Below, in pieces: positions 13,109-25,883 of a stretch of 64,000 nucleotides of DNA (the stretch's first letter is position 1; every line of letters begins with the position of its first letter). The stretch spans positions 62,001 to 126,000 of the forward strand of contig JAOCPU010000035.1 of the NCBI GenBank assembly GCA_035772785.1, written 5' to 3'. A program made the translations under genes and the position numbers. Under the pieces are notes generated by a model. The model made no database searches and was not told the DNA's origin. It worked only from the letters and a program-made list of their open reading frames with translations. Origin of the DNA: Phlebiopsis flavidoalba. Taxonomy: Eukaryota > Basidiomycota > Agaricomycetes > Polyporales > Phanerochaetaceae.

Positions 13109-15157
13109 TCAGAATGGTGTCGGCCGCTGTGTGTACAGCGGCGGGTGCGGCGGAAGCGCGCGGTACGCCTCGGGCAGCGCGCTCAGCGGCAGCTCCTTGT
13201 CCATCAGCGAGACGGAGCCTATGTTCGGCGCAGGGGGCTCAGGCTTGTCCAACACCAAAAGTGATGGAGAGGATAGCTCCGGCTTGGTTGCAAACACCAC
13301 CGAGCGCAGGCTCGGTGTGGGCGGCGGTGCGCGAAGCGCGGTCACTTATCCGGAGCTCGGGCGCGGGTGGTAGGAGTTTGCTGTACGCGGTACAGCGAGG
13401 ACGCACTCGCTTGTGACGCGGCGGCGGATGCGGGGCGGGCTTTCTCGGCGTCCGCGAGCTTGTCGTAAGGGTCCAGCGAGCTGATGTTGCTCGGGTTGTT
13501 ACGCATAATGCTCTCGGAGGAAGTGAAGATGGTGTCTACGCATGAGCTGTGGTTAGGTGGCAGCGTGATGAAGGGAAAAGGGGACATACGTTGTAGCCAG
13601 CTCTTGATCGGACTGGGACGCAGTCCCGCCGGGACATGTTTCGCCTGCGAATGCGATGAAGCAGCACGACACCGAGGACAAAACAAAGAGAATGAAAGCA
13701 ACGGCCGCCCGGCAACCAGCCGCACCGATGATCGTCGCTGTACTCTTGTGTGAGGCCTTCGGTGTCGAGCTCGGGGTTAAGACAGTCGCTACCGCGCCAT
13801 TGCCTTGGGAGCATATTAGGAGGGTGTCGAGGGTGTAGGGACTGTTATCCGAGGTGATGTTGATTACCAGTTTGTGCGCCGATAGCTCCAGGGTGGGAGA
13901 TTCGAAGAACTGTTGGGTTGGGTTATATCGCGATTGCTTGAAGGGAAGGGGAAGCGAAACGGGGGTATCATCGTCAATGGTGTAAGAAGCGACAGCAGTG
14001 GGGTTACTGTGTCATTGCTGGCGTGAAACAATGCCAATAATCGTGATGCTGGTGCCTACAAAAGTCCGTCAGTGGCAAAGTATCGACCGCAGTTAAGGAC
14101 CCACCATTGAAAGAGATGGTCACTGCTGAGCCAGCAAGCCGTAGAGGTCGTGTGAGTCGTGGCCGACGATTTGCCGTTGGGATCCTTAGATTCCAGTATC
14201 CACGTTCCGGTATACCGTAGGCGACCGTCATTCTCATTCACTACTTCACACGGGCCGAAAGTCTTGGGTCCTGGGAACTTCGGGAACCCTCCTCCACCGG
14301 GATTATTGCTGTTATTACCATTGTTGTTATTATTGTTGTCGTCATCGCCGTCGCTGTCGCTGTCATCGCCATCGCCATTCTTGTTGTCGCCGCCCCCATT
14401 TCCAATTTCCATGACCTTGATCTGAATTATTCCCTTTATCGCTCCCGTCACCGTTTGAGTTAGAATTCCCTGCGGAAAAACCCACAAAGTCAGCTGGTTT
14501 TCAAATAGACTAAAGTTCTATTGAATTACCATTTGACGGGCCCGACTTGGAATTATCGCCTGAGCTTTGCGTCGGGGCCGCGGACCCGCTGCTGCTCGTC
14601 GAGTCTGGAGATGCGGCGTCGAAATTATGGTCATGGTGGTTATGTTTACCGAAATGATTATGCGATGAAGATGTAGGCCCGCCAGTAGGTCCAGATATCG
14701 TCTTGGAGGCTAGACCAGATGTTTTTGTGATGTTCTGGTCGTAGTGATTTGAGACGCGGTGGTCCTCGAGGCTGAAGTTGTTGTCGTTTCTTTCCCCTGT
14801 GGGGATGAGCCAAAACCTCACATGAGCACAGTAGATACTGACCTCGAGCGTATTTCCGCAGACGCTTCGTCTGACCTGGTCCGATTGCTCTTTGGCGTGC
14901 CATCCTGGGCGACTGTCCGCAAGCGGTTCCAGGTTTACGATCCGCCTAGCCCACAAAAATGCATTCAGTATGCAATCGCGGGTGTTATCTACATAGTACT
15001 CACGTCGAGCGGCGAAGGCGTTCAACGCACTGGAAGAGAAAAGGGTAAGGGGGGGCGAAGGCTCCCCACCTGGCGTTTGTCTATATAACAACCAACAATC
15101 TAGAACCCCGACATTGCAGGCCCGAGCTGCTGGAAGTGACGGAAAGGCACCCTCCAT
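13109..15157 (-). CDS. Single-pass membrane protein with beta-sandwich-like ectodomain
   Basis: From the 5' side: a Ser/His/Asn-rich region (SSSHNHFGKHNHHDHNF, SSSGSAAPTQSSGDNSKSG) and an Asp/Asn run (DDSDSDGDDDNNNNNNGN) come first. An ectodomain follows with RYTGTWILESKDPNGKSS, VTISFNGTSITIIG, VASYTIDDDTPVSLPLP and FFESPTLELSAHKLVINITS, ending LDTLLICSQ. This order is typical of a large group of mushroom surface proteins with a carbohydrate-binding-like fold. A membrane helix follows at about 13760-13660 (IIGAVAG...VAFILFVLSSVLCCF). The cytoplasmic tail has SSESIMRNNPSNISSLDPYD and PLYTQRPTPF, stop at 13109. The start is uncertain: no clear signal peptide was resolved. Ligand unknown. Confidence 0.55.
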
Positions 15158-17586
15158 AAAAGATATCCGTTCCTTGGGAGGCTCATACCGTTCCTGTGCG
15201 CTTTGAATGAGCCGAATGTTGCGTGATACTACGACCGAGACGGCGGGGTTGTTTGTTCACAGCATCTATGACGACCAGCTATGACCAGCGTGATCATAGT
15301 GGTCGCTAAACTGAGATGACATACCGCGGATGTTTTAGCTACTATGCACTCTTTCCTTCACGGTAAACCTACGACGTGAAATCGACTCTGTGGAATAAAA
15401 GCGGATGATGACGTCGGAATCTGCTCCGCGCAGAGGGTACATTAGACCTTGAACAACGAACGGCTAAGGTCTTCGATGCAATGGGTTTCACCTCGTCTCA
15501 GCGGAGCTATTCAGACGCATCCTAGAAAGCTGACACGGACGGGGTTCTATGGTCGTCAAGGGCGACCAGAAAGTGAGCGTGAAGTGGAGACGCCGGAGAA
15601 GACCCCCTTTCCCCAACTTTTCCCCGTGTGCAGTAAGTGGAAGAGTGACAGATACCAACGCACTAGTCAAAGCGGGGATCAGCAGCGTATTCGATGGTGG
15701 ACAGCAAAAATGCTATTTGGAAAAATAGCACTCACGTAGCCACGCTTCAATGATTCGGAATAGTGGAGCGGTTCGTGCGGTGCAAGCGGGGGGATGTTCT
15801 GGTTCGTTTTTTGTTCCCCCGTTTTCGGATAGACGGGGGCCCCTGTGTAGCGGAGACTTAATCCCCAAGGAGCAGTTGATGTTAGACAACCTCGATGGGA
15901 GGTCTGATTGATGAACTGGCAGCAGCTATCGAGCTAGTTTGTCGGCTGGACACCATCGTTCACATGTATGTCCTCTGTGCCGGATCCACGATGGCTGGAA
16001 TCCGTGCCCATCGGCCGGGCCAAAGCCCAGGGCAAAATGAGCTGCTGGGGGAAAACTGGACGGTGTGACTAGGTTCTTTCTCGTTGGCCCTTGGGGATGC
16101 CTGACAGCAGCGGACCGTGAATGAATCGGTTTTATTCTGGTGGTGTTCATTTTCCCAAACACAAATCACCGCATAGATTCTGTTTTGCGCGTTCTCTTAT
16201 CATTTGTGGATAATGAGCTTTCAATTCCGAGTCCCCCCTAACATTCCTGAGAGTTGTGAGCTGTGCTTATAAGTAAGTAATTCTTTGGCATGACCGACAG
16301 AATTAGCAGCGTTTTCTATCTCAGAAGACTTACTAAGGCACTCATACCGCTCGAATATTTCGCTCGCATGGCGCAGAGAGGTAGTACAATCATGATCACA
16401 AGGCAAGCTTTCTCAGGACTTTTTGACCGTGACAACGAGTAAACGAATCACTCAAGTGTCACATGTCACAGACTGCAACGATGCACGTGGTGTGTGACAT
16501 CACGTCACTTTCCAGCCCGGCCGGTCACAATGGGGCCAAATTTCTAGCTAGTCGAGCACAAGTTTGGAGTCAAAACACCTCAAACAGTACGTCGCCAGTC
16601 AAGCATTCAAGCTCTAGTATCGTCGACTGAGAGCACGTACCACCCCCTCTGTATTACAGGCCTAGGTTAGACCAATCCTGTTACAGTCCCTGGACTCGAA
16701 GATTAGCGCGACATTTTATCATGACGCCATCATCAATCTCTTCAATGTTCGAGCGCAAGATAAAACTTCTGAGCACATTTATGGCTGCACAGCCTTATTT
16801 TTCCTAGCAATCATCGCGTTGATCTTTTGCCTTTGAAAGCGAACATCGTCGATCCGCGATCATCTACACTGTCAGGTGCATGGCCCGAGGATCCTGGGTT
16901 CCTGGCCTTCTTTCTTGAAGCATCTCTCGGGACTTGGTCACTGGATAGAAAGCCATGCATTGGGCTGTGAAGGTCTGATATCGTCTGCACCAAATTCTGA
17001 CATTTCGGCGCTGATGCTGTGAGTGGACGACCCTCTGAAAAACAACTGGGTCCAGGCGAAGTTGACGTGAAGTTCGGGAAAGTGTAGCCAAATAGGAGCT
17101 GCCCTTCAAACCATGAATATTGCGAGGGTTTTCTTCATACTGCTGACGCGTCAGGCGACATCCCATATACACGAGTCCACAACTTCTTTGCAAGACTTGC
17201 ATGCTAGGTTGGACTCTCGGAAGAGGTCGGGATTAGGGCTGAGCGACGAGCGTGGTATGTGTAAATTTTCTCAACCCTCATCCTATTCTCACCAAGTTAC
17301 ACGACGTCGCAAGGGTATCCATGTGCAGATCACTCATACACAGCATCCTCTATACAGAAATGGTGATAACATCAAGGACGACTGTCGATCGACGTGCTTG
17401 CGGCGCAGTCTGGCGCAGTCAATACTCCCTCCCCAGAATATATCACATCAACCCAGCGCCGGCAAGTGCGAACCCCAGGATGATGGCTATCGCGATGAGA
17501 GAAACACCCTTTATAACTGACAGTAAGTAAAGCTCCTTCTCAACACCCCAGTCTACCCCTTCACCCTATCAGCCCTTTACACATCT
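15158..17586. other. No recognised gene
   Basis: About 2.4 kb without a supported gene. Short open frames on both strands have no conserved features. A hydrophobic stretch (SLIAIAIILGFALAGAGL) appears on the minus strand at about 17510-17460 but has no plausible gene around it. Part of the region should serve as promoter for the gene at 17587 and the minus-strand gene to the left. Confidence 0.4.
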
Positions 17587-19329
17587 ATGATTGTCGGACT
17601 CTTGTTATGCTTGGTCAACCTGGTCTGCCTTGCTACTTCTGCGATGGCAGCTGCCCAAAGCTCGTTCCTACCAAGAGAAAACAAAGTCATCGAGCGCAGA
17701 TCTGGTTGGAAGCGAGACATCGTTCCGCGAGATAGCGTGGTTGTGACATACGCAGCGAGTAAGTTCTCAGTCATCAATGCCCTTCCGTCCTTCGGTTCCC
17801 TAAAGTCTATCAGCACCATATCAACCTCCTTCCGCCACGGTCTCCTTGACCGCTCATGATGGCAGACCGTGTCGTATTGCTCTGGTCGAAGATTTCGAAC
17901 ATCTCCTGGGCGGCATCACATGTACAAACGATCGTCCGGATACTCTTGGATCAGTGATCGTTTTTAGACTTCTTTGACAATACCACTTGCCTCGCAGCAT
18001 TTCATGAGTGGACCCGTCTGGAGCACTTTGCGCTGGTGACCGCTCACTCGGGATGCAACGTTGTAGACGAACATGTTGCGCACTGGATGTAAGATGTAAC
18101 GGTGTCGATCGATGCACGGATTGGGCCGGTCCAATAACCTCAAATCCTTAGTGTTCGATCCGTGACGGTGGGATCCTCTGCCAAACAGCTAAACTTTCTT
18201 GTCGACGACTCCGTGGTCATGCGGAATATCGTGCAGTCTCCTTTGGCGTCAAGTACAACCATAATGGCGCCGGGATATGGGGCGGTAGAAAGTGCTAAGG
18301 AGTTATCTTCACGCAGCGAGGATGGATTTGATCGAAGACTTCAGCTTTGGTTACAGCCCTAAATCGAGTCGCGGCTTGCTCTCTTCCCGCCTAACACGAC
18401 TTCTCGACGACAGCGTACCCGAAACTATCATTGGGTAGGCCGTTTTCATGACCTCTCAATCCCGATATTCTGACTTATTTTTTGTTGCTTAGGAAGCTGA
18501 CAGATGCCGAGATCGACATTAATTGCATCAATTGTAATTTCACCACGAACGTTACGATAGGCATGGACTTCGAAGTTGACTTTGGCGATGTTTCATGCAT
18601 CGCAAGTGCCAATCAAAGCTGCTTCACGACCCCTTAACAATGCGGCCATGAACTTCACAGTCGAAACAATTCGAGCAAGATATTGCGCTAGAAGTATTTA
18701 TAGGGAAAGAAATTCAAGCCGACGCAAACTACAAGTATGTCCGATGTAAAATTGGGGTCCGTGAATCATTGTTGACATTCTGACCGTGAGTGTTCTATGG
18801 ATACCTGTTGCTCCTGCGTTGAATGTACGTAAAATTGTTGCCTGACTCCGTCTGAAGTGTATTTGATTTTCGAGTCCAGATCCCGTCTCTTGTTGATTTT
18901 GGGTCCTGCCCGTGGGTATAGAGATAGCATTTGAGCTGGATATCACACAAAGTATAAAACTTCACCTTCGAAGCGAGTGGGCCAAGTGAGTTATCACGAT
19001 GTTTCGAAGCTCTCGCACACTCAGGGTAAAACGGTAGGGTACCGCATTGGGGCGTTTGTCCTCGGTAAGTCTAGTAAACTCAACTGGCGGTCTGGGATCC
19101 GGTACAACATCCTCCTCAGAGTGGTGCGTCACGTTGAAGGCTTCGCGCGGGGCCATGCTGACCATGTCCCAGGTCTGCTTTCATTAGTTTCCCCGCCAAC
19201 ACGTCGCACTTCGGATCAACAGCGGCCAGTTCAACGTCTCCACCATTGTGGTGCTCATCCGCTCCCCCGTATGCGGAGATTCAGTTCACCATCCCGTAAG
19301 TCTAGATACATCGTGCCATACATTGTTCC
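17587..19329 (+). CDS. Secreted fungal protein, DUF7029/DUF7223-like (3' end unresolved)
   Basis: Starts MIVGLLLCLVNLVCLATSAM, a strong signal peptide, then a dibasic stretch (RENKVIERRSGWKRDIVPR) that may be a processing site. Next come ALVEDFEHLLGGITCTNDRP and HEWTRLEHFALVTAHSGCNV at about 17870-18080, as in the N-terminal domain of a large secreted fungal family. After several exons comes DAEIDINCINCNFTTNVTIG (about 18505-18570) followed by MDFEVDFGDVSC, resembling the paired-cysteine start of the second domain, then FELDITQSIKLHLRSEW near 18940. Coding sense is lost on entering the poor-quality block at 19330; later exons may continue to about 20230. Function unknown. The domain names are from memory of the family and should be read as a resemblance. 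Confidence 0.45.
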
Positions 19330-19945
19330 TGGGTGGGCATTTTATGCCATAAATTGTGTTCCCCTGTTAGTTGGGATGTGTGTGGGCCCCCGTGCCGGGC
19401 CCTTCAAAAGTAATTCCAAAATCCACGGGTGTAAAAAAAACCGGGGATGGCCCCGAAAAGGCATCGTAAACCCTCTTTGGGCGCCTTCCGCCCCCCAAAA
19501 CGCCTCCCATATGCAAACCGAAGGCATGGCGAAGCCTAGTGTTTTTCCACCCGGGGGGACGAACGCATATTTGCCGAATTTCCTTGTTCCCAGGGGAGGC
19601 ATCGGTGTCCATTTCATTCGTTGAGAAGTCGGGTCTTACAATCAGGCACGAGGGAATAGACCCATACTCGTAAACTTGAAAACGGCAAATTTTTTGTTGT
19701 GCTTTTGTTTGGCATAGGGGGGGGGGACATCGCCCGAATCCCGTGACGGACATTGGGATTTTTTTTGCCTCATTTTTTTGTTGGGGAGCACACCGGGGGG
19801 GGAAAAAAAAAAAATACAAATACCATTGCAGTGCCTTGGCGGGCCATGTGGGGATTAACACAAATAACGACCTTGGTTTCCGTTTTTCGCCCCCGGGCCT
19901 GACCCAGGACATTCCCCTAATCGGGTTAACCATCATCCAACTCGG
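19330..19945. other. Block of probable low-quality sequence with stretched homopolymers
   Basis: Within about 600 bases there are runs of 10 G (19717-19726), 8 G followed by 12 A (19795-19814), 8 T and 7 T near 19760-19780, 8 A near 19433 and 6 C near 19490. Neighbouring sequence has nothing similar. The pattern looks like a poor single read where runs are miscounted, not like biology. The coding sense of the gene on the left disappears here. Confidence 0.6.
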
Positions 19946-20894
19946 ACGTTCAGCTACTTCCCTCCTGGCACCCCTGGCCTGAGCAACCAGGTAACGTTGC
20001 CTTGCCGCAGCATCCGGCTATTGCCGTACTTGGAACATAGCAAGATCGAGTCCTACTACTCGGCTAAACGGGGCTCTGCCAAACTGGTGTCAAACTACAC
20101 GCTGTATGCCTTCCGCAGATCAAACGTCCGTACCAGCCGAGTATCTTGCATTTTATGCGGCCGATTTGCAAAGCGCCGTGACTTGCGGCTGTTGGCATCG
20201 CAGACGAGCGCCGCTGTTTCCACCAAGTAGCGCGCCGACTGCCAAATAGCAGCGGCTCTTGCGGTCTGGATAAAAGGGATTTCAATGGGTCGGCTGGTTT
20301 TGGCTGGGTTTGGCAGCCATTCTTGTTGCCCGCTCCCATAACGAAATGGACTCTAGATTCTGTATTGTAATAAGCTAGCCAGGAAATCGCCGTGACACTT
20401 TAATCTTGCCTCGCTGAGCCGGATTTTTGAGGTTGAATTCGGAGGAAACAGACGCTTTAGTAGGCTGTAGCATGTAATAATGCGACATTGCCCAGGTTGT
20501 ACAGACACATGTAATTCTCTCAGTTTTTATCACAAACCCCGATTCGTACTTGATGGGCGACCAGACAGCAAACGTTGGTGAAGCGTGGCAGTCGTGGCAG
20601 GGCCAGCAGCCACTGGCCATTCGCACGCCACGTAAATGCCAAGGGCGCAGTCCATTTCGAGGCACCAGTCACCTACAGTGACAGCAAGTGGACAACTGTG
20701 GGTCTAGCCATAGCTACCACTACTGTACAAGACGCTGTCGATCATATATATATAATACATTTTAGAGGAATTCTGTCACAGTTATATGTGAACAATTCTC
20801 CTCTTTCTTTTGACTAAGGCCTTGGTCGCGGAGGCTTTCAGTCATAATTTGTTCATTTCCGGACTGCGGTTGATGCAACAACACGCATTACGAA
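19946..20894. other. Unresolved region; may hold the last exons of the secreted-protein gene
   Basis: Plus-strand pieces such as HPAIAVLGT and GLCQTGVKL near 20010-20090 could be distal exons of the secreted protein starting at 17587, but frames are not continuous. The rest (20240-20894) is spacer with the nitrite reductase 3' flank. Nothing else recognised. Confidence 0.3.
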
Positions 20895-23800
20895 CTACCA
20901 CTCTAGCTTGCTGTCCCGCAGGGCAGAGGCACAGCCCCGATGACAATCCTGTGTTAGGGCCCAACGATTTCGACTGCCCTCGTTCTGGGGCGGCGCAGAT
21001 CTATCAAGAGTTTTCGCGGTGTCGTGCCTGACCATCCACCTGTTGGTTGCAATGACCTGGTCGAGATCCCTCTTGATCGCAAATAAGACGAGAATGTAGT
21101 TGTCGTGCTCAGCTTTGACATCGAGAAAAACGATGATGTTAAAATTGTCCGTTCGTTTAAGCATTCTCCGGAAATAAGCGAGAAGTTCCGTTTGTGCATT
21201 GGACCTGTGGCATCCTAGGTAAGGCATAGAAGCAGACTGAGTAATATTTGAACTAACAGGATACGTATAGGTTGCCGTATTGGGATCATCTCCAATCAGG
21301 TGCCCGGGGGGGACCATGCCATCTCCATGCTGCGAGGACGAAGGCGCGCTTATGTGGACACATCTATACAATGCTAAATGGTCTGTCCTAACGACCAAAA
21401 AGTGCTGCACGTACTTGCTGGGTACAGAAGTATCCCCGCTTTGGAACGTGGAAGATGGCCAGTTGACTCTCGCCATACTTGCACCGCAATGGCAAGCTTT
21501 AGAATGTTCAGCGCACAGACCGCGTAGATGCGAAATGGTCCTCACGTAGATCCAAACATCCGTAGGATTAGGTGAGGTCCATCAACAGAAGCGAGTTGCG
21601 CCACTTCCACTCGCTCTTGGGTGAAGGTATGTCGCTGGTGCCGAAGATGTACGGCCCGGGAGCCGGGGGTTTTGAGCCCAATCAGCGGGACGAGGCTGGG
21701 CCGACGTTCTATGACGTGGGGCTCCACTGTCGCCAACCGCTTCATTCTGACAATGCCGCATGAGTATACGCTGCTGGGGAGCGTGGGTATGACTTACAGT
21801 ATTCGCAAATTGACGGAACTGTTTTTGGCCCGTTGGCGGATGCATTTGCAACAAATAGTCCATTCGTCTTCATACGTTTGAGTGGACCAGCTTCATCCAT
21901 GTCCCTGTTCCAGATCTGCACAGATGTCAAGCTCGTCGTCGACGGAGAATCTTCTTGAGTCGCTGCACGAATAGACAGCGCTTTAGATGAGACATCATTG
22001 AGAAGTTGTAGGCAGTGACCTCTATTCCGCCATCCATCTGTTCGACCCATCGCGCTGTCCGCATAAGCTTATCAGCGGTCCCGAATGTAATACATGATAA
22101 ATCTGTCGATGATTCGTATCGCATGCGATGGGGGGACGTCCCTTGCAAAAAGAGTTGCATGTCTCGGTGTAGCACCTTTCAGAGGGTTGTCATTGCTTAT
22201 TGGTTTATGCCATACGGTCATGGACACAATCACTCACCACCCATTGCCGCAAATGAAGACTGAATATAATTTCAATATGTGATGGATATATTGAGCTACG
22301 CATGAGCTTACTATTCCACCCTTGTCAGTGGCTATAAGGCCAAAGTCTTTGGCCTGCGCCTCGGCACATTCACGTACACAGCCACTTACACCGCCCTTGA
22401 ACTTGTGGGAGCTCGTATGCCCTTGTATCTCTCCTCAAGAGCTATTGCCACTAGAAGATAGATTAAAGCAGAACTATCAAAATCAGGACTTCGTGACATA
22501 CTGCCGACAGAGTCGCCTATGCCATAGCGGCACCAGTTGGTTCCGACGCAGGATTTGACGGTACGCAAGGCCTTTCCTAGAGCATGTATTATCAGAGAAA
22601 ATAATAGCTTAGATGTCGGAGAGCCGCACCATATGCATGCCCCGCTTTCAAATCCAGCATCTACGAGCTCCTTCCATATCGAAGGCAGGTCGGCCTTCTG
22701 AGCGCCGAAGAGATCAATGCGCTGTCCACACAGTGATCTTAGTGTACAAGCCATCTACGAAACAAGCGTCATACTTTAAGCACATCGCGGGACAAGTTTT
22801 ATGCGATACAACTTACATTTCTGAGCGACTTGGCCCAGTACGATAAGCTTTCAGTGGGGGGTAATCTGGCTGGAGTGTCAGCAGGGATCGATGCACAAGG
22901 GTTGAATATATTGGCGTTACCTCTCCGGCAGGAACACAGGGTGGGAACGATGGAAAACGTCCCTAATTACAATTAAATAACATGGCTCCGTAAATGCTAT
23001 TTTATCATACCATTTCGCTGAATATTCGCCATAAACCTGAGTTCATATAGTTATAAAAACATCAAAGTTATTCTGTACAACACTCACCGATCATTTTGTG
23101 TCTTGATTACTGAATCATAGATTATGCGTTACGTTGACAGGGCTAGTCAGCGACAAAACGTACGCATGATGCACGGGGGTTCATGATATGCTCATTCCAC
23201 AACGATGCAAGAATACTTCCAATGGCTGGATTTTGCAAACCTCGCAGCCGACCGCATCTTTGTTCACACGCCGCTCGTTTGCATGATGTCAGGAAACGTC
23301 TTCAATTTCTTGATCCTTGGTGTAGTCAGCGTTTGTATTAAATAAACGTCTCAAATGAAGACGCACTTTACCACGTTAAAGAGTTTCTGCGCGCGCGTCA
23401 TGGCAAAGTGAGGACATAGATTCTGGTTGACTTTCTAACCCCAATCCTTCCATTTCGGGCCTCATCATCATGAAGTTAGCCGCGCGTGGGTATGTTATTC
23501 CCACTCGGATGTACCTTAGATATGTTAATGACCAAAGGAAATGCCTGCGAATGTATTCAGTGTCAACACTGTAGGTATATTCGGCTCTCTTACAGCCGCC
23601 ACATCCAGTTCCTGCCTTCGTTTTAGACTTGATGGCGTCAAGAGTATGACCGCCCTCCCTAACGCACGTCCTGATTTGCCCTTTAGAGACGTTCTATCGA
23701 ATTGGTTGAGGCGCGTCGTTTTCGTGCACGTTATAATTACTTACATGACAGCTGCAGATCTGTGGGTCGTCGTCGAGATCTGCGCCAGTGTCGTCGCTGC

Positions 23801-25883
23801 TGCCAGCACCCACTATAAACTGCGACGGCGGGACATCTAGGGGTTTCTAGTCGCATAGTCGTAAAATAGGTCAGTACGTACGATGAATTTACTCAAACGA
23901 CTGGTCAATTGTGAGTACCTTTTTCTTGACTAGCGCTAGTAGTTTGACATAATCACTGGTGTCCCCTACCATCATACCTCCAAGAATGTGCTTTCCATCG
24001 GCATTTTAAAATGTACCTGATTTGCGTGTCAGCCGCGCAATCTTCGTCCAATATGTAGGCCAGTTGACGTACTTCTTGTAGACTCTCTCGGCGGAACGGG
24101 TATCTGGTCTCCGATAAGTCAGTGTCTCGACGGGACCTTCGTTGGGGCTTGGCTGGGACATGTCTCTTGCGTGTGTTGAGGACGCATCCGCTCGTTTCAG
24201 GGAACCTTCGCTAACGCCACTTTCGGCAACCTTTGATGTAACAGTAGCATCAGCGTCGGTGAGCGGCGCCGATAGTTTCCGCTATGCCCGGTTTGATATC
24301 CCAAACCTTGACCTTGAAAGGATCGCGTTCGTGTTTGTGTACAGCGGGGACAGAAGTGGCAGGAGTGGGCCTCTTGACGTCGAGAGTAGTGGGTGGCGCT
24401 GTATTGACGGCCCCACTTCGACGTTTTATCGGCGAAGTAGTCCCCAAATGATGCCACCTAGACTGATTTCAGAACACATTGTTGCGAATCATGCAAAGCT
24501 GTACGACACACATCTACACCAACGAGCTTGAGCTTTGTAGAGAGTATCAGGGGTTGTTCTACAGCAGTGTCATGAGGTAGAGCACATACCATATTATGAA
24601 CAGACACACACCATTTTTCGAGCAGCGAATCCCACCAACTACGGTCTCCGTCTGAGTCAGATTGAACGACAGGATATCCGCCATCTCGATACCAGGCGCG
24701 ATGAGTCCATACGTCTGTCCATTCCATGATGCGCACTCCCCAATAGCAAAACATCTTTCGCATTGGTCTGTAAGTAGTCGTCAACGGCAATACCTCGGCC
24801 ACCCCTGTGGGCCATCTGCGCATCGGATCCCAGAGGATACGGCCAAATCGTCGCGAGGTTTGATTCCAATCGAGAAAACCGCTATACGGCAGGGTATGAC
24901 TGTCCCGTCCTGCAGCTCCAACCCTGTGAGCGTCTCCAAGCCGTCCACATCCTCAGTCAGTAAGGACTTCGGAGAGGCGTTGCCAATTACATGCACACCC
25001 AAACGCCTCCAATCCGTCGGAGGACGATTTCTCCACCAGCCGCATCCAATTGGCGTGACAGAGGATAGTTCTGACGATGTATGATGGTCACCTCCCCCAC
25101 GTTCTCGAGATCGTACAATGCTTTTGCGGCCTCCAGTCCAAGCAATCCCCCGCCAACTACGACGGACTATAATTTTTGTTAATAGACCGCCCATGTAGAT
25201 GATGATGTGTTTACTCACGGGTTGTCACCTTTCACGCCATCCTGTTGAGAATACGCCAGAAGATTGTTGAGATCCGAGATATTTCGGTAGACAAAAACAC
25301 CCCTGACAGAAGGGTTGACAAAGCCGGGGAGTGTAGCGTCGGATCCAGTCGCCAGGACGCAATAGTGATATGGAATGGTCCGCCCTTTATCTGTTGTGAC
25401 GGTGTGCCCATCGGTGTCTATGCCGGTCACAGCTTCTCCGGTATAGAACTGGAATCGAGACGCGTCTTGCGCTGCGTACCAATCAGCTGTGTCAAAGATG
25501 AGACTAATCCAGCTTCTCAAGAAGAAGAGCAGCAAACCCTGGTTTATGATAGAGCTTCTCTACATTTCTGTGCTGGAAATAATCGGTAAAGCGACCCGGT
25601 TGTAGGCCACCACTACATACTCAGTTAGATCAAACGAGGTTATGCGGGAATGGATCCTTTACGATGCAATTTTCTTCGCCACACACACCCGTCACCACTT
25701 GAAGCTTTGTACTTCATAGAAGTGTCCAGATTGAATAACTTTTCGATAAAGGCTAAAATATCACAGATATCAGGCTACGTACCCAAATATAACTAGGATC
25801 GGACGAACCTATTCCCACCATTCCAAGCCCAACGACAAAACACTGTTTTGCGTCCTTCGGGGGTACCACGTTTTCTCATTCAT
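20895..25883 (-). CDS. Nitrite reductase [NAD(P)H], ammonium-forming
   Basis: A cytosolic flavo-sirohaem enzyme reducing nitrite to ammonium with six electrons from NAD(P)H. Domains appear in order on the minus strand. FAD/NAD(P)-binding part: CFVVGLGMVGI at about 25840, FQHRNVEKLYH, EWYAAQDASRFQFYTGEAV-like segment, HYCVLATGSDATLPGF, LEALGVHVIGNASP-like segment, CRIAVFSIGIKPRDDLAV. Iron-sulfur BFD-like part: DLDDDPQICSCH and KSKTKAGTGCGGCK near 23800-23600. Sirohaem/4Fe-4S part: VNKDAVGCEVCKP, GGQRIDLFGAQKADLP, TVKSCVGTNWCRYGIGDSVG and GGVSGCVRECAEA (cluster cysteines). C-terminal Rieske-like part: MCPHKRAFVLA and, across an intron that splits a Cys codon, LYVSCPMHKRNFSL, then KRDLDQVIATNRWMVRHDTA. 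Stop at 20895-20897. Many introns and several one-base frame jumps; the start at 25883 needs one jump to reach the FAD motif. All cofactor ligands are present, so the gene is likely functional. Confidence 0.88.

Noticed and set aside
19342..19936. Long open frames on both strands in the homopolymer-rich block
   Set aside because: They arise in sequence of doubtful quality and consist mostly of homopolymer-coded Gly, Phe and Lys.
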